This document shows positions 1 to 13,853 of a DNA stretch of 64,000 bases, in pieces (position 1 is the first letter of the stretch; every line of letters starts with the position of its first letter). The notes under the pieces were generated by a model. That model made no database searches and was not told where the DNA came from. It saw only the letters and a list, made by a program, of their open reading frames with translations. Origin of the DNA: Gammaproteobacteria bacterium (GTDB lineage: Bacteria; Pseudomonadota; Gammaproteobacteria; Chromatiales; Chromatiaceae); NCBI GenBank assembly GCA_020445335.1, contig JAGRGU010000067.1:11247-75246 (forward strand), written 5' to 3'. The position numbers and the translations under genes were made by a program.

Positions 1-2
1 TG

Positions 3-461
3 GCACCTGCCTGGATATCGCTGCTGATTCTTCATGCACGCTACCAGGATGGCCCCTACCTGCTGCTGTTCCTGATGATTTTGATCTGGGTGGCGGACAG
101 CTGCGCCTATTTCGCCGGCAGACGCTGGGGGCGGGTCAAGCTGGCGCCGCTGATCAGTCCCGGCAAGACCCGCGAGGGGGTCTACGGCGCGATGGTCGGA
201 GCGGCGATCTGCGGAGTGCTGCTGCACCAGTTGCGCCCGCAGACCGGACCGCTCTATCTGCTGGTAGTCCTGTCGGTACTGGTGGCGCTGATCTCCGTGA
301 TCGGCGATCTCTTCGAAAGCGTGATGAAGCGGCAGGCGGGTCTCAAGGACAGCGGCGCGCTGCTGCCCGGGCATGGCGGCATGCTCGATCGAATCGACAG
401 TCTGACGGCGGCGGCGCCGCTGTTTCTGCTCGGGATGCTGCTGTTGGAGGCGGTGGGATGA
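3..461 (+). CDS. cdsA: phosphatidate cytidylyltransferase, C-terminal part (5' end outside window)
   Basis: Makes CDP-diacylglycerol from phosphatidic acid and CTP in the inner membrane, the entry point to all phospholipids. The reading frame is already open at base 3, so the N-terminal half lies upstream of the window. The visible part has hydrophobic membrane segments, the SPGKTREG block near the middle and the CdsA family signature near the C-terminus: MKR, then KDSG, then [12 protein letters not shown]. The stop overlaps the dxr start in an ATGA arrangement, so the two genes are translationally coupled. The order cdsA-dxr-rseP-bamA is standard for gammaproteobacteria. Confidence 0.95.
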   Translation, partial: APAWISLLILHARYQDGPYLLLFLMILIWVADSCAYFAGRRWGRVKLAPLISPGKTREGVYGAMVGAAICGVLLHQLRPQTGPLYLLVVLSVLVALISVIGDLFESVMKRQAGLKDSGALLPGHGGMLDRIDSLTAAAPLFLLGMLLLEAVG

Positions 462-1636
462 AGGGGCTGACAATCCTCGGCTCCACCGGCTCGATCGGCG
501 TTTCGACACTGGATGTGGTGGCGCGCCATCCGGATCGTTTCAAGGTGGTGGCGCTGACCGCCAACCGCAACGTCGACAAGCTGTTCGAGCAGTGCCGGGA
601 GTTCCACCCCGCTTACGCGGTAGTGGCCGATGAACGCGCTGCGGACGGGCTCGAACGGCGCCTGCGCGAGGCCGGTCTGGAGACACGCGTGCTGACCGGG
701 GTTGAGGGGCTGGAGCGCGTCGCGGCGCTGGCGGAGGCGGATTTCGTGATGGCCGCCATCGTCGGTGCGGCCGGACTGTTGCCGGTCCTCGCCGCCGCGC
801 GTGCCGCCAAGCGGATACTGCTGGCCAACAAGGAGGCGCTGGTGGTGGCGGGCGATCTCTTCATGCAGGAGGTGGAGCGACACGGCGCCGAGGTGCTGCC
901 GATCGACAGCGAGCACAACGCGCTTTTCCAGTGTATGCCGGAGAGCCATCGCAACGGCCTGGAACGCGCGGGTGTCAGACGCATCCTGCTGACCGCCTCG
1001 GGTGGGCCTTTCCGAACCGCGGCGCCCGCGATGCTCGCGACCGTGACCCCCGAACAGGCGTGCAACCACCCCAACTGGGAGATGGGGCGCAAGATCTCGG
1101 TCGATTCCGCGACGATGATGAACAAGGGGCTCGAGGTGATAGAGGCCTGCTGGCTGTTCGCCACCGGCGCAGACCGGGTCCAGGTGGTCGTCCATCCGCA
1201 GAGCGTGATTCACTCGATGGTCGAATACGCGGATGGCTCGGTACTGGCCCAGCTCGGCAATCCCGATATGCGCACCCCGATCGCGCACGCACTGGCGTGG
1301 CCGGAGCGGATCGACGCCGGCGTCCCGAGCCTGGATCTGTTCGCCGTGGCCAGGCTCGATTTCGAGCCGCCCGACATGCAGCGATTTCCCTGCCTGCGGT
1401 TGGCCTACGAAGCGATTGCGCAAGGGGGGACGGCGCCGGCGGTACTGAACGCCGCAAACGAAATCGCGGTGGCCGCCTTCCTCGAGCGACGCCTCGGATT
1501 CGACAACATCCCCCGGGTCATCGAGCGCACGCTGGAACGGATGCCCGTGCAGCGCGCCGCGAGTCTGGCGGAGCTGCTGCAGGCCGACCGCGAGAGCAGG
1601 TTGCTGGCGGAACAACTGGTTTCGGAGCTGGTCTGA
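458..1636 (+). CDS. dxr: 1-deoxy-D-xylulose 5-phosphate reductoisomerase
   Basis: Second enzyme of the MEP isoprenoid pathway: rearranges and reduces DXP to 2-C-methyl-D-erythritol 4-phosphate with NADPH. The 392-residue protein has the N-terminal dinucleotide motif GSTGSIG (residues 8-14) and the metal-binding Asp150-Ser151-Glu152 in [10 protein letters not shown], with the same numbering as in E. coli. The GGPF block and the [18 protein letters not shown] region follow. The ATG overlaps the cdsA stop by four bases, which fixes the start. It is followed 29 bases later by rseP in the same direction. Length and motifs are typical; nothing looks damaged. Confidence 0.97.
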   Translation: MKGLTILGSTGSIGVSTLDVVARHPDRFKVVALTANRNVDKLFEQCREFHPAYAVVADERAADGLERRLREAGLETRVLTGVEGLERVAALAEADFVMAAIVGAAGLLPVLAAARAAKRILLANKEALVVAGDLFMQEVERHGAEVLPIDSEHNALFQCMPESHRNGLERAGVRRILLTASGGPFRTAAPAMLATVTPEQACNHPNWEMGRKISVDSATMMNKGLEVIEACWLFATGADRVQVVVHPQSVIHSMVEYADGSVLAQLGNPDMRTPIAHALAWPERIDAGVPSLDLFAVARLDFEPPDMQRFPCLRLAYEAIAQGGTAPAVLNAANEIAVAAFLERRLGFDNIPRVIERTLERMPVQRAASLAELLQADRESRLLAEQLVSELV

Positions 1637-1665
1637 AGCTGAGATTCGATATCATATAGAACGCC

Positions 1666-3033
1666 ATGGATTCATTGCTGTTCACGATAGCCTCCTTCAT
1701 TATCGCGCTGGGGATTCTGATCACCGTGCACGAGTACGGCCACTTCTGGGTGGCACGGAAGCTGGGTGTAAAGGTGCTGCGCTTCTCGGTCGGTTTCGGT
1801 CGTCCGCTGTGGAAACGGGTCGGTCGGGACGATGGCACCGAGTACGTGGTGGCTGCGATTCCGCTCGGCGGCTACGTCAAGATGCTGGACGAACGCGAAG
1901 GCGAGGTCACCGCTGACGAACTCGGGCGTGCCTTCAACCGGCAGCCGCTCCCGGTGCGCAGCGCTATCGTGGCGGCCGGACCGGTGTTCAACTTCATATT
2001 CGCCATCGTCGCTTTCTGGCTGATTCTCGTCGCCGGCGACAGCGGTACCCGCCCTTGGGTCGGAGAGGTGACGCCGGGCTCGGTCGCTGAACTGGCCGGA
2101 TTCCAGCCGGATGATGAGCTGAGGATGATCGCCGACCGTGTCACGCCGAGCTGGGAGGCGGCGGTCTACGCACTGCTGCGTGAGGGGGTCGAGGGACGGG
2201 ATCTGACGGTGCGGGTCAGCGACCGCGATGGCTACGAACAGTTGCGGGTGATTCCCGGCGAGCAGCTGGCGGCGATGAGCGACGACGGAGGGCGGATACT
2301 GCAGAGGTTGGGTCTGGCACCCAAACGGCCCAGTGTGCCGCCGCTGATCGGACAACTCGTCACCGGCGAGGCGGCTGACAGGGCGGGATTGCGCAGCGGC
2401 GATCTGATACTCACCGTGGAGGGTGAATCCATTCCCACCTGGGAGGCACTGGTCGCCCGCATCCGCGACAATCCGGGTCGCTCGCTGGAGTTCGGCGTGG
2501 AGCGCGAGGGGAGCTATCTGACAATGCCGGTGCTGGTGGGGAGCCGTGAGGAGGCGGGCAGGCGCATGGGACGCATCGGTGCCGGGGTCGATATCCCCGA
2601 TGACCTCTACGACGACTATCGCAGCGAGTTCAAGCTGGGACCGATCGAAGCGGTCGGCGCCGCAGTGGCGAAGACCTGGGATATGTCGTCGTTCATGCTG
2701 CGCATGCTCGGACGGATGCTGATCGGCAAGGCTTCGGTGGAGAATCTGAGCGGTCCGATCTCGATCGCGCAGACAGCGGGGAAAACGGCCAGCTACGGCT
2801 TTATCTACTTCCTCAAGTTTCTCGCTCTGGTGAGTATCAGTCTGGGAGTTCTGAATCTGCTGCCGGTGCCGGTGTTGGATGGCGGCCATCTCTTCTACTT
2901 TCTGCTCGAGGCGCTGAAGGGCGGCCCCCTCTCCGAGGAGTTTCAGCTGCAGGGGCAGAGGATCGGTATCGCACTGTTGCTGGCGCTGATGGTGCTCGCA
3001 TTCTACGTGGATATCACGCGCTTGCTGGGATAG
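1666..3033 (+). CDS. rseP: site-2 protease RseP (RIP metalloprotease)
   Basis: Intramembrane zinc protease that cleaves the anti-sigma factor RseA to release the envelope-stress sigma factor, and clears remnant signal peptides. The 455-residue protein has the zinc site HEYGH at residues 22-26 in the first transmembrane helix, two PDZ domains (roughly 115-190 and 220-290) on the periplasmic side, and the second active-site motif LLPVPVLDGG, whose Asp405 is the third zinc ligand. C-terminal transmembrane helices end the protein. It lies directly upstream of bamA, as usual. No obvious Shine-Dalgarno sequence precedes the ATG. Confidence 0.97.
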   Translation: MDSLLFTIASFIIALGILITVHEYGHFWVARKLGVKVLRFSVGFGRPLWKRVGRDDGTEYVVAAIPLGGYVKMLDEREGEVTADELGRAFNRQPLPVRSAIVAAGPVFNFIFAIVAFWLILVAGDSGTRPWVGEVTPGSVAELAGFQPDDELRMIADRVTPSWEAAVYALLREGVEGRDLTVRVSDRDGYEQLRVIPGEQLAAMSDDGGRILQRLGLAPKRPSVPPLIGQLVTGEAADRAGLRSGDLILTVEGESIPTWEALVARIRDNPGRSLEFGVEREGSYLTMPVLVGSREEAGRRMGRIGAGVDIPDDLYDDYRSEFKLGPIEAVGAAVAKTWDMSSFMLRMLGRMLIGKASVENLSGPISIAQTAGKTASYGFIYFLKFLALVSISLGVLNLLPVPVLDGGHLFYFLLEALKGGPLSEEFQLQGQRIGIALLLALMVLAFYVDITRLLG

Positions 3034-3161
3034 TCTTCGAAGTTTAATTATACTTGCGCGACTGGCAGTCTGTCGGGTCTTGGCGACGGTGCTTGTGCAA
3101 CCATAAGAAGCTGGGGCTTACGGGTCTCCGGGTAAAGACAAACGATCGAAACAGCCACCAA

Positions 3162-5456
3162 ATGAAGAGACTAACCGGACTTATCGCCTCGCTGCTGTTG
3201 ACCATTTTCCTCTACTCGCCGCCAATGCCTGCGGCAGAGGCGTTCGAGGTGACCGATATCCGTGTCGAGGGGCTGCAGCGCATCTCGGCCGGTACCGTGT
3301 TCAACTATCTGCCGGTCAGAATCGGGCAGCGGATCGCGCCAGGCGATACCGCAGGGATCATCCGTGAACTCTACAAGACCGGCTTTTTCAAGGATGTCCG
3401 CCTGGAGCGCGATGGCGGAGAGCTGATTGTATTCGTGCGCGAACGCCCGGCAATCGCCAAAATCGATATCAGCGGCAACGACTCGATGGAGACCGATCAG
3501 CTGCTGCTCTCGCTGAAGGATATCGGCCTGTCGGAGGGACGGGTGCTGAACCGCTTCATCCTCGATCGCATCGAGCAGGAGCTACGCCGGCTGTTCTTCA
3601 ATCTCGGCAAATACGGCGTCGAGGTGAAGACTACGGTGACCCCGCTGGAGCGCAACAGGGTAGCGGTCGGCATCGAGATTCGCGAGGGTGTCACCGCGCG
3701 CATAAAGAAGATCAATATCGTCGGCAACCAGGCGGTCGAAGATGAGGATCTGCTGGAAGAGTTCGAGCTCAGTCCCTCCAACTTTCTGTCGTTCATTTCG
3801 AAGAACGACCAGTATTCCCGCCAGAAACTCTCCGGCGACCTGGAGAAGCTGCGCTCCTATTATCTCGATCGCGGTTTCATCAACTTCAAGATCAATTCGA
3901 CCCAGGTCTCGATCACGCCGAACAAGCAGGATATCTACATAACCATCAATATCGCCGAGGGCGATGTCTACCGTATCCGCGAGATCAAACTGACGGGCGA
4001 TCTGGTGGTGGAGCCGGAGAAGTTCTATCCGCTGATCCACCTCGAGCGCGGCACTGAGTTTTCGCGCAAGGCAGTGCTCGGCAGTTCGGAGCGCATCAGC
4101 TCTATGCTGAGCGACGTCGGCTACGCCTTCGCCAACGTCAACAACATTCCCGATATCGACGAGGAGACCAAGCAGGTTGACATCACCTTTTTCGTCGATC
4201 CCGGCAAGCGTGTCTACGTCCGTCGTATCAACATGAGTGGAAACAACGAGACCCGCGATGAGGTGCTGCGGCGCGAGATGCGGCAGATGGAAGCCGCCTG
4301 GTTCTCGGCGGTGGCGGTAAAAGAGTCGAAAAAGCGTCTGCAGCGGCTGAACTATTTCGAACAGGTCAATATCGAAACCCCGGCAGTACCAAACTCGACC
4401 GATCAGGTGGATGTCAACGTCAAAGTGACCGAGAAGCCGGCCGGCCAGATCGGCGCGGGCATCGGTTACTCGCAGTCGCAGGGAGCGCTGTTCAACGCCA
4501 ATATTTCGGAGAACAACTTTCTCGGCACCGGCAAACGTATCCATGCGGCGCTCAATACCAGTTCGGCCAACCGCACCTACTCGCTCGGGTACACCAATCC
4601 CTACTACACCATCGACGGTATCAGCAGGGGCTTTTCGCTCAGCTATAAGAAGACCAATTTCGAGGAGGTCGATACCGCGCGCTATCTGATAGACGCTTTT
4701 GTGGCAGGCGTTACCTTCGGCATTCCCACCAGCGCCAATGATCGCCTGATCTTCGAGCTGGAGCTGGATGCGACCACGTTCAAGCTCGATAACGATGCGT
4801 CGACCGAGCTGCGCGACTTTCAGGATGACAATGGCAAGGATTACCTGAGCCTGCGGCCGACGCTGAGCTGGTCGCACGATTCCAGGGATTCGGCGCTGAT
4901 GCCCACCGAGGGCGGTTACCAGCGCGTTTCCGGCAGTTTTTCGATCCCAGGCAGTGATCTTGAGTACTTCCGTGTCGAATACTCCAATAAGTACTACATC
5001 CCACTGAGCAAGAGTTTCACTCTGGCGCTGAGAGGCGATGTCGGTTACGGCGACTCCTACGGCAGTACGACCGAACTACCGCCCTGGGAGAACTTTTTCG
5101 GCGGCGGTCGCAAGACGGTACGTGGCTTCAAAGATTTCAGTCTCGGTCCGCGCGACAGCAACAATGACCCGCTTGGCGGCAATTTGCGCCTGGTGGGTAA
5201 TTTGGAGATTCTGTTCCCGGCGCCGTTCAAACTTATGGAGAAGACGGTGCGTCTCGGCCTTTTCGTCGATGCCGGCAACGTTTACGATATATCCGACGGC
5301 AATTTCGATCTGGGCGAACTGAGGTACTCGACGGGTTTCTCCGGATTCTGGCTCTCTCCGTTCGGCGCTTTCGGTATCAGCTTCGGTATCCCGTTGAACG
5401 ATAAGTCTGACGACGATACAGAGATATTCCAGTTTGCATTTGGATCGGCATTCTAA
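3162..5456 (+). CDS. bamA: outer membrane protein assembly factor BamA
   Basis: Central barrel of the BAM complex, which folds and inserts beta-barrel proteins into the outer membrane. The 764-residue product has an N-terminal signal peptide (Met-Lys-Arg, hydrophobic stretch, cleavage near PAAEA). Five POTRA repeats fill about residues 25-425, and a C-terminal 16-strand barrel ends in an aromatic residue (AFGSAF). The lid-lock motif VRGF is present, with Arg654. The frame is open further upstream to 3054, but ATG 3162 was chosen because it directly precedes the signal peptide. No strong ribosome site is seen. It sits between rseP and skp, its usual neighbours. Confidence 0.96.
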   Translation: MKRLTGLIASLLLTIFLYSPPMPAAEAFEVTDIRVEGLQRISAGTVFNYLPVRIGQRIAPGDTAGIIRELYKTGFFKDVRLERDGGELIVFVRERPAIAKIDISGNDSMETDQLLLSLKDIGLSEGRVLNRFILDRIEQELRRLFFNLGKYGVEVKTTVTPLERNRVAVGIEIREGVTARIKKINIVGNQAVEDEDLLEEFELSPSNFLSFISKNDQYSRQKLSGDLEKLRSYYLDRGFINFKINSTQVSITPNKQDIYITINIAEGDVYRIREIKLTGDLVVEPEKFYPLIHLERGTEFSRKAVLGSSERISSMLSDVGYAFANVNNIPDIDEETKQVDITFFVDPGKRVYVRRINMSGNNETRDEVLRREMRQMEAAWFSAVAVKESKKRLQRLNYFEQVNIETPAVPNSTDQVDVNVKVTEKPAGQIGAGIGYSQSQGALFNANISENNFLGTGKRIHAALNTSSANRTYSLGYTNPYYTIDGISRGFSLSYKKTNFEEVDTARYLIDAFVAGVTFGIPTSANDRLIFELELDATTFKLDNDASTELRDFQDDNGKDYLSLRPTLSWSHDSRDSALMPTEGGYQRVSGSFSIPGSDLEYFRVEYSNKYYIPLSKSFTLALRGDVGYGDSYGSTTELPPWENFFGGGRKTVRGFKDFSLGPRDSNNDPLGGNLRLVGNLEILFPAPFKLMEKTVRLGLFVDAGNVYDISDGNFDLGELRYSTGFSGFWLSPFGAFGISFGIPLNDKSDDDTEIFQFAFGSAF

Positions 5457-5473
5457 AATTTTGGAGAAAGATT

Positions 5474-5983
5474 TTGAAAAGCTCAGTTTTGATTCTGACA
5501 ATCCTTGCTCTGTTTTCTGCGGTAAATGTCGCTGTGGCGGAGGAACTGCGTATCGGCGTGGTTGACGTCACCAAGCTGCTGGAGGAGTCCCCCCAGGCGG
5601 AAGAGCTCAGAAAACGCCTGGATTCTGAATTCCAGCGGCGCAGCAAGGATCTGCTGGCAAAACAGAAGCAGTTGAAGAATCTCAGCGACAAGCTCTCGCG
5701 CGACGGAGCGGTGATGAGCGACGCCGAGGTGAAACGGCTGGAGCTGGATGTGCGCACCCGTCGCCGCCAGCTCAAATCGGCGAGCGACGAATTTCGCGAG
5801 GATCTGAACCTGCGCCGCAACGAAGAGTCGCAAAAACTCCGTCGCCAGCTGACCGAGGTGATCCACCAGCTGGGTAAGGACGAGAATATCGACCTGATTC
5901 TCGACAACGCGGTCTACGCCAGTGCGCGCGTCAATCTAACCGATAAGGTGTTGCAGCGCCTCAACGCACAGTTCCGTAAATAG
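5474..5983 (+). CDS. skp: periplasmic chaperone Skp/OmpH
   Basis: Trimeric jellyfish-shaped chaperone that carries unfolded outer-membrane proteins across the periplasm to BAM. The 169-residue protein has a signal peptide (about residues 1-21, ending at VAVAEE), then the conserved LRIGVVDVTKLLEESPQAE start of the body. A long charged coiled coil at about 45-125 forms the tentacles. The start is TTG at 5474, supported by GGAG seven bases upstream. It lies 17 bases after bamA, so it is probably co-transcribed. A 7-bp hairpin follows the stop and covers the lpxD start. Confidence 0.94.
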   Translation: MKSSVLILTILALFSAVNVAVAEELRIGVVDVTKLLEESPQAEELRKRLDSEFQRRSKDLLAKQKQLKNLSDKLSRDGAVMSDAEVKRLELDVRTRRRQLKSASDEFREDLNLRRNEESQKLRRQLTEVIHQLGKDENIDLILDNAVYASARVNLTDKVLQRLNAQFRK

Positions 5984-5985
5984 AG

Positions 5986-6002
5986 ACGCGGGACCCCCGC
6001 GT
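5986..6002 (+). other. hairpin overlapping the lpxD start codon
   Basis: Perfect 7-bp inverted repeat ACGCGGG / CCCGCGT with a 3-base loop. Its last base is the first base of the TTG start of lpxD, and no Shine-Dalgarno sequence is visible between skp and lpxD. It could limit independent initiation at lpxD. This is inferred from sequence only. Confidence 0.4.
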
Positions 6003-7045
6003 TGAAATATCGTCTGGCAGATCTGGCAGCGCGGATCGGCGCCGAGTTGCAGGGGGACGCCGACTGTGAAGTAGACTCGGTGGCGCAGCTGCAGGATGCG
6101 ACAGCGGGGAGCATCAGCTTCCTGGCCAACAGCCAGTACCTGAAACACCTGGCATCGACCCGTGCGGCCGCCGTGATCCTGAGCCCGGAACTGGCAGTGC
6201 AGGCGCCGGGCAACGTTCTGGTCAGCACCAATCCCTATCTCTGTTACGCCAAGGCGGCGGCGCTGCTCCACCCGCAAGCGGCGTTCACCCCGGGGCGCCA
6301 CCCCTCCGCGGTGATCGACCAATCGGCCCGCATAGCCGGCGATGCCTGGATCGGCCCCTGCAGCGTGATCGAGGCGGAGGTGGAGATCGAAGGCGGCGTC
6401 TTCATAGGACCCGGCTGCGTGGTCGGCCGCGGCTGCCGAATCGGCCTTGGCAGCAGACTGGTGGCGCGGGTGACGCTCTGTTCCGGTACCCGTATCGGCG
6501 AACGTACGCTGATCCACCCGGGTGCGGTGCTTGGCAGCGATGGCTTCGGTCTGGCCAACGATGAGGGGCGCTGGATCAAGGTTCCGCAGCTGGGCGGGGT
6601 CGTGATCGGCAATGACGTAGAGATCGGCGCCAATACCACCATCGACTGCGGCACCATCCGCGACACGATTATTGCCGATGGCGTCAAGCTGGATAATCAG
6701 ATTCAGATCGCCCACAACGTGGAGATCGGCGAGAACAGCGCGATCGCCGGGTGCGCCGGCATCGCCGGATCGACCAAAGTGGGCAGAAACTGCACGCTGG
6801 GCGGCGGCGTCGGTCTGGCCGGTCATCTGGAGATCGGGGACAACGTCCACTTTTCCGGCCAGTCGCTGGTTACACGCTCATTCGACAAGCCCGGCTACTA
6901 CAGCGGCAATCTGCCGGCGGTTGCCAATGGCGAGTGGCGAAAAACCGTTGCCCGCATTCGGCGATTGGATGATATCATGCAGCGCCTCAAGGCGGTGGAG
7001 AGGCGGCTCAAAGCGCTCGATAGCCAACCTCAAAAGGGCGACTAG
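6002..7045 (+). CDS. lpxD: UDP-3-O-(3-hydroxyacyl)glucosamine N-acyltransferase
   Basis: Third enzyme of lipid A synthesis: transfers a 3-hydroxyacyl chain from ACP to the 2-amino group of UDP-3-O-acylglucosamine. The 347-residue protein has the N-terminal uridine-binding domain (residues 1-100, with the FLANSQY block), then a left-handed beta helix made of hexapeptide repeats. The catalytic His238 lies in [11 protein letters not shown], followed by a short C-terminal helix. The TTG start has no ribosome site and lies in a hairpin; no better start is available in frame. It is 18 bases behind skp and upstream of fabZ, the standard order. Confidence 0.95.
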   Translation: MKYRLADLAARIGAELQGDADCEVDSVAQLQDATAGSISFLANSQYLKHLASTRAAAVILSPELAVQAPGNVLVSTNPYLCYAKAAALLHPQAAFTPGRHPSAVIDQSARIAGDAWIGPCSVIEAEVEIEGGVFIGPGCVVGRGCRIGLGSRLVARVTLCSGTRIGERTLIHPGAVLGSDGFGLANDEGRWIKVPQLGGVVIGNDVEIGANTTIDCGTIRDTIIADGVKLDNQIQIAHNVEIGENSAIAGCAGIAGSTKVGRNCTLGGGVGLAGHLEIGDNVHFSGQSLVTRSFDKPGYYSGNLPAVANGEWRKTVARIRRLDDIMQRLKAVERRLKALDSQPQKGD

Positions 7046-7088
7046 CATAGGGCGGCAGAGACTGCCAACAGCTTCCGGGAGTAGAGTT

Positions 7089-7538
7089 TTGATCGCGATG
7101 GATATACACAAGGTGCTGAATCTTCTGCCGCACCGGTACCCCTTCTTGCTGATCGACAGGGTTCTTGAATTCGAACAACACGAGCGGATTCTGGCGACCA
7201 AGAATGTCACCTATAACGAGCCGTTTTTCAACGGGCATTTTCCGATCCGCCCGGTGATGCCGGGTGTGCTTATCGTCGAAGCGATGGCGCAGGCGACCGG
7301 TCTGCTGGCTATGGAGTCCAATCCGGAAACGGTCAGCGAAACCTCGATCTATCTTTTCGTGGGCATAGACAAGGCGCGTTTCAAACGCCAGGTGGAGCCC
7401 GGTGACCAGCTGGTGATAGAGATGCGGCAGAAGTCGATGCGACGCGGCATCGGTTTCTTCACCGGCACCGCGAAGGTCGATGGGGCGATCGCGGCGACCG
7501 CCGATATCATGTGCACCGCCAGGGATTTCGGCACTTGA
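7089..7538 (+). CDS. fabZ: 3-hydroxyacyl-ACP dehydratase FabZ
   Basis: Dehydrates 3-hydroxyacyl-ACP to trans-2-enoyl-ACP in fatty-acid elongation and competes with LpxA/LpxD for hydroxyacyl-ACP. A hot-dog fold of about 149 residues is recognised from [13 protein letters not shown] and the catalytic pair His50 (FFNGHFP) and Glu64 ([10 protein letters not shown]). Two starts are possible. TTG 7089 has GGGAG seven bases upstream. ATG 7098 (giving MDIHKVL, a common N-terminus) is 16 bases from that site, so the TTG is preferred here. The stop TGA overlaps the TTG start of lpxA. Confidence 0.95.
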   Translation: MIAMDIHKVLNLLPHRYPFLLIDRVLEFEQHERILATKNVTYNEPFFNGHFPIRPVMPGVLIVEAMAQATGLLAMESNPETVSETSIYLFVGIDKARFKRQVEPGDQLVIEMRQKSMRRGIGFFTGTAKVDGAIAATADIMCTARDFGT

Positions 7539-8305
7539 TCGATTCGCGCGCAGTGGTGGATCCCGGGGCCGAGCTCGACCCCGAGGTAAGCGTTGGCCCG
7601 TTCAGCATCATCGGTCCGGGGGTGCGCATCGGCCGCGGCACGCAGATCGGACCGCACGCCGTGATCAAGGGAGCGACCACCATCGGTCGTGGCAACCGCG
7701 TGTTTCAGTTCGCCTCCATCGGGGAGGACCCTCAGGACAAGAAATACGCCGGCGAAGAGACCCGACTCGAGATAGGTGACGGCAACGTTTTCCGCGAGTT
7801 CGTCACGATCAACCGGGGCACCGAGCAGGATGCGGTGACGACGCGCATCGGCGACGACAACCTGTTCATGGCCTATGTACACGTGGCGCACGATTGTCAG
7901 ATCGGCAGCCACGTCATCATGGCAAACGCGGCTTCCCTCGGCGGGCACGTGCGCATCGACGACTACGCCATTCTCGGCGGCTTCACCATGGTGCACCAGT
8001 TTTGCCGCATCGGCGCGCACGCCTTCTGTGCCATGGGTTCGGGTATTTCCAAGGATGTACCGCCCTATGTCATGGTTGGCGGTCATCCTGCCAAGCCGCA
8101 CGGCATCAACAGCGAAGGGTTGAAGCGCCGCGCTTTCAGCGAAGCGCAGATTCAGCAGATAAAGCGCGCCTACAAGGCGCTCTACATGCGTCAGTTGGGC
8201 CTGGAGCAGGCGATCGAGGAGATCGTGTCGCTTGCCGAAGAGGCCCCCGAGATTTCGCTCTACGTCGATTTTCTGCGTAATCGGCAGCGAAGTATCGTTC
8301 GCTGA
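7535..8305 (+). CDS. lpxA: UDP-N-acetylglucosamine O-acyltransferase
   Basis: First step of lipid A synthesis: moves a 3-hydroxyacyl chain from ACP to the 3-OH of UDP-GlcNAc. It is a 256-residue left-handed beta-helix protein with hexapeptide repeats throughout the N-terminal two thirds and a helical C-terminus. The catalytic His is in HVAHDCQIG (His119, with the companion His116), matching His125/His122 of E. coli. The TTG start was chosen because it begins at MIDSRAVV, where LpxA homologues begin, and overlaps the fabZ stop as TTGA. An ATG at 7511 would add eight unsupported residues. Confidence 0.95.
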   Translation: MIDSRAVVDPGAELDPEVSVGPFSIIGPGVRIGRGTQIGPHAVIKGATTIGRGNRVFQFASIGEDPQDKKYAGEETRLEIGDGNVFREFVTINRGTEQDAVTTRIGDDNLFMAYVHVAHDCQIGSHVIMANAASLGGHVRIDDYAILGGFTMVHQFCRIGAHAFCAMGSGISKDVPPYVMVGGHPAKPHGINSEGLKRRAFSEAQIQQIKRAYKALYMRQLGLEQAIEEIVSLAEEAPEISLYVDFLRNRQRSIVR

Positions 8306-8361
8306 GCATTGTCGCCCGGGTGGCGCGATTCTGCGTTCACTCCAATTCCAACGGTTGTCCG

Positions 8362-9507
8362 ATGAGAATAGGAATTGTAGCCAACGAACCCTCGGGTGAT
8401 CTGCTCGGTGCTTCGCTGATGCGCGAGTTGCGACGGCGGTGTCCCGATCTGACTTTCGAGGGTGTCGGCGGACCACGCATGGCGGCCGAAGGGCTGGACA
8501 CGCTCTACCCCCTGGAGCGGCTCTCGGTAATGGGGCTGGTGGAGGTCCTCAAGCACCTGCCCGAGTTGATCTCCATTCGCAGCGGCCTCAAGCACCACTT
8601 CCTTGCCCGCAGGCCCGATGTTTTCATCGGCATCGATGCGCCCGATTTCAATCTTGGGTTGGAGGCATACCTCAGGCGAAAGGGAATCCCGACGGTTCAC
8701 TATGTCAGTCCGACCGTCTGGGCCTGGCGGCCCGGGCGGGTCAAGAAGATTCGTGCCTCGATCGATCTGATGCTAAGTGTATTCCCTTTCGAAGAGGCGT
8801 TTCTGCGTGACCACGGGGTTCCTGTCGCCTATGTCGGACACCCGCTGGCGGATGAGATACCGCTACAGCCGGATAGTGATGCCGCGCGTTGCCGCCTCGG
8901 TCTGCCACCCGAGGCACGGGTCGTCGCGCTGCTGCCCGGGAGCAGGATGAGCGAAGTCGAGCTGCTGGCCGAAACCTTTCTGCGCGCGGCGGAACTGTTG
9001 CAACAGCAGCTTCCGGAACTCCGCTTCGTCGTGCCGATGGTGAACCGGCGGACCCGTTCCGCGTTCGAGACGATCTGGCGAGCGCGCAGCCCGGGTCTGC
9101 CGCTGATGCTGCTCGAAGAGGCGTCGCGCGATGCCATGCTGAGCGCCGAAGCGGTTTTGACCGCTTCGGGTACTGCGACGCTGGAGGCGTTGCTGCTCAA
9201 ACGGCCGATGGTGGTCGCCTACAAGGTTAACCCTTTGACCTACCACATAGTCACCGGCTTGCAGCTGATCAAAACACCGCATATCGCGATGGCGAATCTG
9301 CTGGCAGGAGAGGCGCTCGCGCCCGAGTTCATCCAGCACCAGGCGACACCGCAAGCGCTCGCGGCGGCGCTGCTCGATCTGCTGCGGCAGCCGCAAAAGC
9401 GCGCGCGGATCGCGGCCAGGTACACGCAGATCCATCAACAGCTGCGGTGCGATTCGAGTGCCCGCGCGGCCGACGCGGTACTGCAGCTACACCGGGAGCG
9501 GCAATGA
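8362..9507 (+). CDS. lpxB: lipid-A-disaccharide synthase
   Basis: GT19 glycosyltransferase that condenses UDP-2,3-diacylglucosamine with lipid X to form the lipid A disaccharide at the inner membrane. The 381-residue protein starts at [13 protein letters not shown], the conserved N-terminus of the family (E. coli LpxB has 382 residues), which is why the upstream frame from 8320 was not used. Conserved blocks include [33 protein letters not shown] and [10 protein letters not shown]. The stop overlaps the rnhB start as ATGA, so the two are coupled. Confidence 0.96.
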   Translation: MRIGIVANEPSGDLLGASLMRELRRRCPDLTFEGVGGPRMAAEGLDTLYPLERLSVMGLVEVLKHLPELISIRSGLKHHFLARRPDVFIGIDAPDFNLGLEAYLRRKGIPTVHYVSPTVWAWRPGRVKKIRASIDLMLSVFPFEEAFLRDHGVPVAYVGHPLADEIPLQPDSDAARCRLGLPPEARVVALLPGSRMSEVELLAETFLRAAELLQQQLPELRFVVPMVNRRTRSAFETIWRARSPGLPLMLLEEASRDAMLSAEAVLTASGTATLEALLLKRPMVVAYKVNPLTYHIVTGLQLIKTPHIAMANLLAGEALAPEFIQHQATPQALAAALLDLLRQPQKRARIAARYTQIHQQLRCDSSARAADAVLQLHRERQ

Positions 9508-10097
9508 GCACCGGCTACCCGCTACTGACGGCAGGCGTGGACGAGGTCGGCCGGGGTCCCTTGGCTGGCGCGGTGGTGGCAGCGGCGGTGATTCTCGATC
9601 CGGATCGGGAGATAGTGGGGCTCGCCGATTCCAAGAAGCTGAGCGGGAAGCGCCGACAGGCGCTCGCCGTCGAGATTCGCGAGCGGGCGCTGGCCTGGGC
9701 ACTCGGCCGCGCCGAGGTCGAGGAGATCGATCGATTGAATATCCTGCAAGCCAGCTTGCTGGCGATGCGCCGGGCGGTGGAGGCGCTGCCGCGGGCACCG
9801 CAGCTGGCGCTGATCGACGGCAACCGCTGTCCCCCGCTGGCTTGCGCTGCCGAGGCGATCATTGGCGGCGACAGCTCGGTGGCGGCGATCAGCGCCGCTT
9901 CGATCCTGGCCAAGGTGGTCAGGGACGACGAGATGGTCGAGCTCGACCGGCGTTATCCCGGCTATGGGCTGGCGAACCACAAGGGCTACCCCACCAGAGC
10001 GCATCTGTTGGCGCTGCAGAGCCTCGGCGTCAGCGAGATTCACCGCCGCTCTTTCGCCCCGGTCAGGCGCCTGCTGACGACCCCGACGGGGCGCTAG
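9504..10097 (+). CDS. rnhB: ribonuclease HII
   Basis: Removes misincorporated ribonucleotides and RNA from RNA-DNA hybrids using divalent metal. The 197-residue protein shows the RNase HII signature [13 protein letters not shown] (catalytic Asp-Glu pair near the N-terminus), LADSKKLS, and the later acidic and [14 protein letters not shown] blocks with ANHKGYPT. The start ATG overlaps the lpxB stop by four bases; the longer frame from 9447 lies inside lpxB and is not needed. It sits between lpxB and dnaE, its normal position in gammaproteobacteria. Confidence 0.95.
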   Translation: MSTGYPLLTAGVDEVGRGPLAGAVVAAAVILDPDREIVGLADSKKLSGKRRQALAVEIRERALAWALGRAEVEEIDRLNILQASLLAMRRAVEALPRAPQLALIDGNRCPPLACAAEAIIGGDSSVAAISAASILAKVVRDDEMVELDRRYPGYGLANHKGYPTRAHLLALQSLGVSEIHRRSFAPVRRLLTTPTGR

Positions 10098-10139
10098 CGG
10101 AGTACTGCACGGCGGCTGCGGCTGTGGTTAAATCTGCCC

Positions 10140-13691
<3,552 letters not shown>

Positions 13692-13817
13692 ACGACGCGG
13701 GGTGGCGCAGCCCGTGTTCAAGCGGGGTTTAAGGCGCGGATCAACGCATCCGCTTGCCGCTTCGGAACAGCCGTTCGAGCACGAAGAGAGCAGGCCGGCG
13801 ATCCAAGTGATCACCGA

Positions 13818-13847
13818 TTGGCGTAACCCAGACGTTACCGGTATATT
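13818..13847 (+). promoter_or_regulatory. candidate sigma-70 promoter of accA
   Basis: TTGGCG (13818-13823) and TATATT (13842-13847) are separated by 18 bases. The predicted transcription start falls at or next to the accA ATG (13854), and no Shine-Dalgarno sequence is present, so the transcript could be leaderless. This is a sequence match only. Confidence 0.4.
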
Positions 13848-13853
13848 TTCACG

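Noticed and set aside
254-1615. 453-codon open frame antisense to dxr
   Set aside because: Opposite strand of a fully conserved dxr; translation is Arg/His-rich without domains.
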